This document shows, one piece after another, positions 1 through 4,252 of a stretch of DNA of 6,097 bases. The stretch covers positions 1 to 6,097 of the forward strand of contig AWGX01000532.1 of NCBI GenBank assembly GCA_000495415.1, in the 5' to 3' direction. Source of the stretch: Smithella sp. ME-1 (GTDB lineage: Bacteria; Desulfobacterota; Syntrophia; Syntrophales; Smithellaceae). The number at the start of each line of letters is the position of its first letter. Positions within the stretch are counted from its first letter, which is position 1. A program made the position numbers and the translations under genes. Below the pieces are notes generated by a model. That model worked only from the letters and a program-made list of their open reading frames with translations, did no database searches and was not told the DNA's origin.

Positions 1-22
1 TGCTCGGGGAGCAGTCCCTACA
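1..22. repeat. Right half of a palindromic element, truncated by the window edge
   Basis: TGCTC (1-5) and GAGCA (9-13) form a perfect 5-bp inverted repeat around GGG, followed by GTCCCTACA (14-22). If the symmetry continues around base 7, the bases just left of the window would read TGTAGGGAC, giving a 14-bp-arm palindrome. Dispersed palindromes ending in GTCCCTACA-like arms resemble REP/MITE-type repeats of bacterial intergenic regions. The left half is not visible, so the full arm is a prediction. Alternatively it is only a short hairpin downstream of gatC; no T-run makes it a convincing terminator. Confidence 0.4.
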
Positions 23-52
23 ATGTTTTGTTAATAACAAATGATGGCATCG

Positions 53-340
53 CTAGTCTATGACTTTGGGTACGCGGAAGAATTCCCCCCGTGCATCCGG
101 TGCGTTGCTAAGTGATTGTTGCGTACCGATAGAATCCAGTATTTTATCTTCGCGAAAAGCGTTAGTTACTGCAATAGCGTGGCTCATCGGCTCCACACCT
201 TTCGTATCCACTTCATTTAGCTTATCTATGTAAAGTAAAATATCGTTGAGCTGTGCAGTAAATTTTTCCGTTTCCCTTTCTGTCACTTCCAAACGTGCCA
301 AATGCGCCACATATTCAACTTCCCGGGAACTTATTTTCAA
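53..340 (-). CDS. gatC: Asp-tRNA(Asn)/Glu-tRNA(Gln) amidotransferase subunit C (GatC)
   Basis: GatC is the small clamp subunit of the cytoplasmic GatCAB complex, which converts misacylated Glu-tRNA(Gln) and Asp-tRNA(Asn) to the amidated forms. It stabilises GatA against GatB. At 95 aa the protein has the usual family length and the whole family pattern: VAHLARLEVTE (11-21), FTAQLNDIL (27-35), the LNEVDTKGVEPMSH block (41-54), an N-x-x-RED stretch (60-65), and the C-terminal NAPDARGEFFRVPKVI. The start is TTG (340-338), set 8 nt after GGAG on the minus strand. The gene lies 20 bp downstream of the deacetylase gene on the same strand and probably shares its transcript. gatA commonly follows gatC but does not begin within the 52 bases left of the stop; a palindromic repeat sits there instead. 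The identity is clear; whether the amidase serves Gln, Asn or both cannot be told here. Confidence 0.96.
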   Translation of the reverse strand: MKISSREVEYVAHLARLEVTERETEKFTAQLNDILLYIDKLNEVDTKGVEPMSHAIAVTNAFREDKILDSIGTQQSLSNAPDARGEFFRVPKVID

Positions 341-355
341 AACATCTTCTCCTTT
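338..355 (-). promoter_or_regulatory. gatC ribosome binding site with overlapping ATG-TTT-TGA mini-ORF
   Basis: On the minus strand AAAGGAG (355-349) precedes TTG (340-338) by 8 nt, an ideal Shine-Dalgarno spacing. Between them lies ATG (345-343) in another frame. It reads Met-Phe-stop, and its TGA (339-337) overlaps the last two bases of the TTG start codon. The ATG is only 3 nt from GGAG, too close for good initiation. The family-typical N-terminus (KISSREVEYVAHLARL) is in the TTG frame, which decides the start. Confidence 0.7.
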
Positions 356-360
356 ATCTT

Positions 361-1416
361 TCAGAACACTTTCCAGTACGGACGAATCCTGGAAATAACC
401 TTGTTAATTAACTGGTCTGCTTCTTCGTCGGTTCCATTTTCCAGGGAAGAAAGTCTATCTTCTGTAACATGTGTTTCATCAAGCATCTCTTCCAAGACAG
501 CTTTTACCGATCTCGTTAGTCCGACGATGTGATAACCGCCTTCCAGTACGGCCACAAAGCGTCCCTGACAGCAGGTATCGGCGACATTGAGTAATATGCG
601 CGCCATGGCTGCGAAACCTTCCGGTGTGACACGCATTCCGCCCAACGGGTCTTGAAAATGGGTATCGAACCCGGCGGACAACAAAATCAGTTCCGGTTTG
701 AACTCCAGCGCTACCGGCTCTAAGATTCTGCGGTATATTTTTACAAAGGCGGCGTCTCCCGCTCCTTCCCGTAAGGGGACATTGATTGTGTAACCTTCTC
801 CCTCTGCATTGCCAAACTCCTGCAGGCTTCCCGTTCCGGGATAATAAGGATATTGGTGAGTGGAGAAATATAAAATCCTGGGATCCTTGTAAAAGCTGTG
901 TTGTGTACCGTTACCGTGGTGCAAATCCCAGTCTATAATCAATACTTTTTTTAGGCCATATTTCGATATGGCATGCATTGCCCCAATGGCAATATTGTTG
1001 AATACACAAAAACCCGCGGCAGTATCTTTTTCCGCATGATGTCCCGGAGGACGTACAAAAGCAAAAGCATTATCTGTTTCACCCTTAATGACGCTGTCAA
1101 TTGCATTACAAACGCCACCAACTGCCAACTTCGCAATTTCATATGTCTCGGGAGAGGTGGCCGTATCGGGATCGAGATATACACTGCGTTGTCCCGCAGT
1201 GCTGGCAATAAATTGCACATAAGATGGTGAATGGATCATTTCAATTTCTTTGTGGGTGGCTTCACGCGGTTCTATATGAGTGAATTTCCAATCCATCAAA
1301 GGATTTTCCAGCATTTCATAAATTGCTGCCAGTCTTTCCGGACTTTCCGGATGGGCAAATCCCGCTGAATGCTGTAAGTATCTGGTGTCTTTGACAATAC
1401 CTGTTTTTTTAGACAA
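361..1416 (-). CDS. Histone deacetylase family protein (AcuC / acetylpolyamine amidohydrolase-like Zn hydrolase)
   Basis: This is a cytoplasmic zinc-dependent deacetylase of the arginase/HDAC fold, closest in style to bacterial class II HDAC-like proteins. It removes acyl groups from lysine or polyamine-type amines; the substrate is unknown. Numbering from the GTG at 1422 (subtract 2 for the preferred TTG start), the motifs are: HPESPERL (24-31); RPPGHH (124-129), holding the catalytic His pair; DWDLHHGNGT (164-173), with zinc ligands D166 and H168; SAGFDTHFQDPLGG (249-262), with the third ligand D253; and LEGGYH (293-298), with the transition-state tyrosine Y297. All catalytic residues are present, so it should be active. 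The ORF opens with GTG at 1422, but that codon overlaps the only Shine-Dalgarno sequence; TTG at 1416 is correctly spaced and chosen here. No signal peptide is seen. The stop is 20 bp before gatC, suggesting co-transcription. Residues after about 311 form a charged C-terminal tail without motifs I recognise. Confidence 0.92.
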   Translation of the reverse strand: MSKKTGIVKDTRYLQHSAGFAHPESPERLAAIYEMLENPLMDWKFTHIEPREATHKEIEMIHSPSYVQFIASTAGQRSVYLDPDTATSPETYEIAKLAVGGVCNAIDSVIKGETDNAFAFVRPPGHHAEKDTAAGFCVFNNIAIGAMHAISKYGLKKVLIIDWDLHHGNGTQHSFYKDPRILYFSTHQYPYYPGTGSLQEFGNAEGEGYTINVPLREGAGDAAFVKIYRRILEPVALEFKPELILLSAGFDTHFQDPLGGMRVTPEGFAAMARILLNVADTCCQGRFVAVLEGGYHIVGLTRSVKAVLEEMLDETHVTEDRLSSLENGTDEEADQLINKVISRIRPYWKVF

Positions 1417-1427
1417 GGGCACCTTCT
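1414..1427 (-). promoter_or_regulatory. Ribosome binding site deciding the deacetylase start (TTG at 1416)
   Basis: AGAAGG (1427-1422, minus strand) is the only purine-rich Shine-Dalgarno candidate. Its last base is the first base of the GTG that opens the ORF, so GTG has no spacer. The TTG two codons downstream (1416-1414) has a 5-nt spacer and is the better start. Confidence 0.55.
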
Positions 1428-1459
1428 TTCAAACTACCAATTTGGACTTAAATCCGTGT

Positions 1460-1465
1460 ATCATA
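1460..1465 (-). promoter_or_regulatory. Possible -10 element for the deacetylase-gatC operon
   Basis: TATGAT on the minus strand lies about 44 nt upstream of the TTG start in the AT-rich gap after the OmpA-like A terminator. No good -35 lies 16-18 nt further upstream (the sequence there is ATATTT/TATTTT), so this is only a weak candidate. It fits the expectation that the operon has its own promoter, because a strong terminator separates it from the upstream gene. Confidence 0.25.
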
Positions 1466-1519
1466 AATGACTTTAAAGAGCAAAATATTTCCGTTCTTGT
1501 TTTACACTAAATGCATGTC

Positions 1520-1559
1520 AAAAAAAGGCCCCACAACATTTAAAAGTTATGGAGCCTTT
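1520..1559 (-). terminator. Intrinsic terminator of OmpA-like protein A gene
   Basis: On the minus strand the arms 1559-1546 and 1537-1524 form a 14-bp RNA stem (AAAGGCUCCAUAAC against GUUGUGGGGCCUUU) that is uninterrupted if two U-G wobbles are allowed, with an 8-nt loop. The descending arm runs into seven consecutive U residues (1526-1520). The wobbles exist only in the minus-strand transcript, which supports the orientation. It lies 26 bp after the stop of the 1586-2098 gene. Confidence 0.88.
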
Positions 1560-1585
1560 AAGATTTCAAATTTTAAAAGCTAAAA

Positions 1586-2098
1586 TTAATTGTTCTTTAC
1601 AGTTTTAATGACAGCCTGAACCCTACGGTTCCTCTGCTTTCCTTCTTCGGTGTCGTTGCCGGCAATTGGTTTAGTCAGTCCATAACCAATGGCGCTTAGG
1701 CGGGACGCCTTGATTCCAAATTTGTCAATCAGATACTGCCGGACGCTGCTAGCGCGAGCCTGCGATAGATTCTGATTGTATTCCGCGCTGGCGACATTGT
1801 CAGTATGACCTTCTATTACAGCAGTGGTTTTGGGATATGTTTTCATGAAATTGGCTACTCTTTCGATTTCATTATGATATTTTTCTTTGACAACGGCACT
1901 GTTGGTGTCAAATTCCACATTAAGCGCGATAGTAACTGTTGTGGGACTAGTTGGACCGCAGCATGGAGGACAGCCGCAATCGGGAATACGATTATCTATC
2001 GTTAATTCAGGTAAACCACCAGCTCTTGGTTCCGCCTGCGCTGCTGTGACGACAGCAGTAAGCATTATAATAATTGCTAAAATTCCGATTTTTTTCAT
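1586..2098 (-). CDS. OmpA-C domain periplasmic protein A (short-linker paralogue)
   Basis: A 170-aa exported protein with a peptidoglycan-binding OmpA C-terminal domain. Residues 1-22 are a Sec signal peptide (basic MKK, hydrophobic core, cleavage after AQA). A short linker follows with CGCPPCC (41-47), then the OmpA-C domain from about residue 55: FDTN (63-66), EGHTDNVASAEYNQNLSQAR (96-115) with D100 as the expected diaminopimelate-contacting aspartate, GYG (138-140), and NRRV (157-160) with the murein-binding arginine. There is no beta-barrel and no lipobox cysteine at the cleavage site, so the mature protein should be soluble periplasmic and held by murein. ATG 2098 follows AAAGGAG by 7 nt. 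It is a paralogue of the gene at 2382-2945, roughly three-quarters identical over the domain by eye, but lacks that protein's ten-proline tract. It has its own promoter and terminator. A direct role, structural or stress-related, cannot be inferred. Confidence 0.9.
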   Translation of the reverse strand: MKKIGILAIIIMLTAVVTAAQAEPRAGGLPELTIDNRIPDCGCPPCCGPTSPTTVTIALNVEFDTNSAVVKEKYHNEIERVANFMKTYPKTTAVIEGHTDNVASAEYNQNLSQARASSVRQYLIDKFGIKASRLSAIGYGLTKPIAGNDTEEGKQRNRRVQAVIKTVKNN

Positions 2099-2167
2099 AA
2101 CACTTCTCCTTTCATCCTGTTCTGTTATAAGTTAATTTTTGGGGGAAAATTTACACTTTAAATATGC

Positions 2168-2186
2168 CAGCATTCCATAAATGCTG
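2168..2186 (-). promoter_or_regulatory. 5'-leader hairpin of OmpA-like A mRNA
   Basis: CAGCATT (2168-2174) and AATGCTG (2180-2186) are a perfect 7-bp inverted repeat around CCATA. It begins about 5 nt downstream of the -10 hexamer, so the mRNA would start within or right at this stem-loop. 5'-terminal stem-loops are known to protect some outer membrane protein mRNAs (E. coli ompA) from decay; that role here is inference. The equivalent position of the paralogue has no such hairpin. Confidence 0.5.
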
Positions 2187-2190
2187 TTTC

Positions 2191-2219
2191 TTAATACTAA
2201 AAAATATTCTTTATGTCAA
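2191..2219 (-). promoter_or_regulatory. Sigma-70-type promoter of OmpA-like A
   Basis: On the minus strand a perfect -35 TTGACA (2219-2214), a 17-bp spacer, and a -10 TATTAA (2196-2191). The transcript would start near 2184, leaving an 85-nt leader before ATG 2098. The same architecture, including the bases just downstream of the -35 (TAAA), is conserved upstream of the paralogue, which is comparative support. Confidence 0.75.
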
Positions 2220-2311
2220 AGGTATTCTAATTATTTGCTAATAAATTCTGGTCGTTTAACTGCAATAGTATAACGTAGAATTTTTTATAAATTGTAAATT
2301 AGAATAGCTTT

Positions 2312-2350
2312 AAAAAAAGGTCCCATAACCTTACAGCGGCTATGGGACCT
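2312..2350 (-). terminator. Intrinsic terminator of OmpA-like protein B gene
   Basis: AGGTCCCATA (2318-2327) pairs perfectly with TATGGGACCT (2341-2350) around a 13-nt loop. In the minus-strand transcript the stem is followed by a run of seven U residues (2318-2312), directly after the 2382-2945 gene. On the plus strand a T-run (2355-2360) lies 4 nt beyond the stem, but no plus-strand gene needs it. The stem resembles the terminator of the neighbouring paralogue. Confidence 0.9.
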
Positions 2351-2381
2351 CAAGTTTTTTAAAATTCTGGAACTGTTAAAC

Positions 2382-2945
2382 TTATTTATAAACTGTCCTT
2401 ACTGCTTCCATAACAGCTTCAACTCTGCGGTTCTGCTGCCGTCCTTCTTCGGTATCATTGCCGGCAACGGGTTTATCCAATCCATATCCGACAGCAGTCA
2501 AACGGGAACCATCAATTCCGAATTTGTCAATAAGATACTGACGAACACTGTTAGCGCGTTTCTCAGATAACTTCTGATTGTATTCCGCGCTGGCAACATT
2601 GTCGGTATGACCGCCAATTTCAGCGGTTGTGTCCGGAAATTCTTTCATGAAATCCGCTACTCTCTTGATTTCATCATTATATTGTTCCTTAACGTCTGCC
2701 TTATTGGTATCGAATTGCACATTAAGCGTTATGGTAACTTTCTCTTTAATTGGAGCTGGAGGAGGGGGAGGTGGAGGTGGAGGCGGCGCCACTACCGGTT
2801 CAGGGCAACAGGGTGGACAACCACAGTCTTTGATGCTCTTATCAATCTGTAATTCCGGTAAACCACCGGCCCTAACCTCTGCCTGCGCGGCGGTGACTAC
2901 AGCCATCAGCATTATAATTATTGCTAAAATTCCGATTTTCTTCAT
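2382..2945 (-). CDS. OmpA-C domain periplasmic protein B (polyproline-linker paralogue)
   Basis: A 187-aa exported protein with a peptidoglycan-binding OmpA C-terminal domain. Residues 1-22 are a Sec signal peptide ending AQA. Residues 41-47 are CGCPPCC, followed by a linker with ten consecutive prolines (54-63), then the domain from about residue 69: FDTN (78-81), GGHTDNVASAEYNQ (111-124) with D115 at the murein-contacting position, GYG (153-155), and NRRV (172-175). Proline hinges of this kind link the OmpA-C domain to a membrane part in classic OmpA proteins, but here there is no barrel and no lipobox, so nothing visible anchors the protein to a membrane. ATG 2945 follows AAGGAG by 6 nt. 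It is the outer member of a tandem pair with the 1586-2098 gene, with its own promoter and terminator, and is divergent from tatA. The ten-proline run would normally need EF-P for smooth translation. Family assignment is secure; physiological role is unknown. Confidence 0.91.
   Translation of the reverse strand: MKKIGILAIIIMLMAVVTAAQAEVRAGGLPELQIDKSIKDCGCPPCCPEPVVAPPPPPPPPPPAPIKEKVTITLNVQFDTNKADVKEQYNDEIKRVADFMKEFPDTTAEIGGHTDNVASAEYNQKLSEKRANSVRQYLIDKFGIDGSRLTAVGYGLDKPVAGNDTEEGRQQNRRVEAVMEAVRTVYK
2752..2787 (+). other. G-rich purine tract (template side of the polyproline codons)
   Basis: The plus strand carries repeated GG blocks (GGAGGAGGGGGAGGTGG and on) because the minus strand encodes ten prolines plus flanking Ala-Pro. 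The codons vary (CCG, CCT, CCA, CCC), so this is not a simple perfect microsatellite. It could form a two-tetrad G-quadruplex on the non-coding strand and is a natural place for slippage-driven length change; the paralogue lacks it. Confidence 0.5.
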
Positions 2946-3015
2946 GATATTCTCCTTTCTTTTACGTCTGATAAATTGATTTCTTGGAAAACAGTTTACT
3001 TTAAGAACGGCTATT

Positions 3016-3044
3016 TTGGTACTAGAATAAATCTTTTATGTCAA
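3016..3044 (-). promoter_or_regulatory. Sigma-70-type promoter of OmpA-like B
   Basis: On the minus strand TTGACA (3044-3039), a 17-bp spacer, then TACCAA (3021-3016). The -35 is perfect; the -10 is weaker than the paralogue's TATTAA, but the whole block aligns with it, including AGAATAC just upstream of the -35. The expected leader is about 65 nt. It is divergent from the tatA promoter, the two -35 boxes being 31 bp apart. Confidence 0.7.
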
Positions 3045-3075
3045 TAGTATTCTTGTTATGTGTTTGCAAAAAACA

Positions 3076-3103
3076 TTGACAAAAACGGGAATCAATATAT
3101 AGG
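3076..3103 (+). promoter_or_regulatory. Putative promoter of the tatA-tatC-PBP1A operon
   Basis: A perfect -35 TTGACA (3076-3081), a 16-bp spacer and TATAGG (3098-3103) in a TATATAGGTATAT stretch; the exact -10 register is uncertain. The transcript would start near 3110, about 28 nt before the tatA ATG. An inverted repeat TAGG-N5-CCTA (3100-3112) overlaps the -10 and start region and could be a weak operator or chance. Confidence 0.6.
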
Positions 3104-3137
3104 TATATCCTAGTTATTACGGAGGAATTATTCATAG

Positions 3138-3422
3138 ATGTTTGGCATAGGAATGCAAGAGCTTATTATAATAGCGATAATTGCTTTACTCATTGTCGGG
3201 CCTAAAAAATTACCTGATATTGCCAAAAGTCTGGGTAAAGGTTTCAACGAATTCAAAAAAGCAACAGACGGCGTCACCGAGGATCTGAAAGATGCCATCA
3301 AAATAGATGAATCGCCGAAGAACGATGACGCCTGGAAAGATTCTTTGTTAATGAAGCAGCCGGAAACTGAACAAATTAAACCGGATTCATCCCCTAATGC
3401 CTCCGAAAAAAATAAAATCTGA
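3138..3422 (+). CDS. tatA: Twin-arginine translocase TatA/TatB-family subunit
   Basis: A small inner-membrane subunit of the Tat pathway, which exports folded proteins bearing a twin-arginine signal. It would oligomerise with TatC to form the translocation pore. The 94-aa protein has the classic layout: N-terminal FGIGMQELIIIAIIALLIVG with one transmembrane helix (about residues 7-21), a GPKKLPD hinge (21-27), an amphipathic helix (SLGKGFNEFKKATDGV, about 31-46), and an acidic, Asn/Pro-rich, probably disordered tail. The GPKKLP hinge resembles TatB as much as TatA, and many deltaproteobacterial members of this type cannot be sorted by sequence alone, so tatA is the cautious symbol. GGAGGA (3121-3126) lies 11 nt before ATG 3138; a TAG directly before the ATG blocks upstream extension. 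tatC follows after 45 bp. Confidence 0.93.
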   Translation: MFGIGMQELIIIAIIALLIVGPKKLPDIAKSLGKGFNEFKKATDGVTEDLKDAIKIDESPKNDDAWKDSLLMKQPETEQIKPDSSPNASEKNKI

Positions 3423-3467
3423 ATTAGAATTCTCTAACTTGTAAATTCAAGAATAAATTATAATCCT

Positions 3468-4241
3468 ATGGAAGATAACGAAGATAAAGAACGTAGCGAA
3501 GACCACAAAATGTCTCTTACAGAACATTTGATGGAACTGCGCAAAAGGCTTACTCGTTCGTTGATTGCTTTATGCATTGGTTTCGCAGGCTGCTATTATT
3601 TTAAAGACCGGATTTTCGATATAGTTACCCGGCCTCTCACTCAGGTTCTGCCCAAGAATAGTTATTTGATTTATACCGGCCTGACAGAAGCTTTTTTCAC
3701 GTACATGAAAGTGGCTTTTTTTGCTTCGTTGATAATTACCAGCCCTTTTATTCTTTATCAGATATGGAAATTTATTGCGCCTGGATTATTGCCTAAGGAA
3801 AGAAAATATGTTGTTCCTTTTGTAATTTCTTCATCGTTCCTTTTTATTACAGGAGTTTTATTCGGGTATTTTATTGCTCTTCCTCCTGCTTTTAAATTTT
3901 TCGTCAGTTTTAACAATCAATACCTGCAGGCAATGCTTTCCTTCAAAGATTATCTTTCGCTTTTCGTAACTTTTTTATTGGGATTTGGGTTGTCTTTTGA
4001 GTTGCCGATATTTATTTTCTTCTTGACCAAACTGGGTATAGTTAACGCTGAAATGCTTTCCAAACAAAGAAGGTATGCTATCCTGATTATATTTGTGGTT
4101 GCCGCCGTTTTGACGCCGTCGCCGGATGCTTTAAGCCAGGTATTAATGGCCATACCCTTGATGTTTCTTTATGAAATAAGTATATTTGTGTCGAAATTTG
4201 CTGAAAAGAAAAAAGAAAACACCGAAACTGATAAAAATTAA
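3468..4241 (+). CDS. tatC: Twin-arginine translocase subunit TatC
   Basis: TatC is the six-helix inner-membrane receptor of the Tat translocase; it recognises the RR signal peptide and recruits the TatA/B subunits. At 257 aa it is of normal size. Signatures are HLMELRKRL (20-28) at the cytoplasmic N-terminus, LYQIWKFIAPGLLPKERK (96-113) with E111 in the signal-binding loop, FELP (177-180) with the conserved E178, and LTPSPDALSQ (215-224). Hydrophobic spans lie at about 31-46, 77-97, 114-138, 161-186, 203-216 and 223-242. An acidic N-terminal extension (residues 1-14) precedes the usual family start; M15 (at 3510) is a possible alternative start. Neither ATG has a clear Shine-Dalgarno, and an in-frame stop at 3453 prevents a longer form. 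The gene lies between tatA and PBP1A in the same direction, with PBP1A starting 11 bp after its stop. Confidence 0.96.
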   Translation: MEDNEDKERSEDHKMSLTEHLMELRKRLTRSLIALCIGFAGCYYFKDRIFDIVTRPLTQVLPKNSYLIYTGLTEAFFTYMKVAFFASLIITSPFILYQIWKFIAPGLLPKERKYVVPFVISSSFLFITGVLFGYFIALPPAFKFFVSFNNQYLQAMLSFKDYLSLFVTFLLGFGLSFELPIFIFFLTKLGIVNAEMLSKQRRYAILIIFVVAAVLTPSPDALSQVLMAIPLMFLYEISIFVSKFAEKKKENTETDKN

Positions 4242-4252
4242 TTGATAAAATT

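Larger units (their letters stand above)
1520..3044. repeat. Tandem duplication of an OmpA-like transcription unit (two copies)
   Basis: Unit A (about 1520-2219) and unit B (about 2312-3044) match in order and sequence: a promoter with TTGACATAAA, a 17-bp spacer and a TA-YY-AA -10; an AAAGGAGAA ribosome site; a nearly identical signal peptide (one difference in the first 22 residues); the CGCPPCC segment; the OmpA-C domain; and a terminator stem containing CCATAAC/CCCATA followed by a U-run. The copies have diverged in the linker (ten prolines only in B), the 5' leader (hairpin only in A) and about a quarter of domain residues, so the duplication is old. Both copies remain intact. Confidence 0.85.

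Noticed and set aside
18..50. Possible start of gatA after gatC (ATG at 50-48, minus strand)
   Set aside because: The frame ends after ten codons (stop at 20-18), has no ribosome site, and does not resemble a GatA N-terminus.
302..532. Plus-strand open frame across the gatC/deacetylase junction
   Set aside because: It lies antisense to two well-identified genes and has no ribosome site or recognisable domain.
1516..1521. Minus-strand TTGACA as -35 for the deacetylase operon
   Set aside because: It overlaps the terminator U-run, and no -10-like hexamer lies 15-18 nt downstream (AAGAAC and similar).
2220..2310. Possible small RNA or extra gene between the B terminator and the A promoter
   Set aside because: AT-rich sequence with no stable hairpin, promoter-terminator pair or open frame of its own.
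1586..2945. Reading the OmpA-like proteins as Pal lipoproteins
   Set aside because: The signal peptide ends AQA followed by Glu, without a lipobox cysteine at +1; the cysteines occur about 18 residues later.
2629..2979. Plus-strand glycine-rich open frame opposite OmpA-like B
   Set aside because: Its glycine run is the antisense of the proline codons, and its frame mirrors the signal peptide; no ribosome site or family match.
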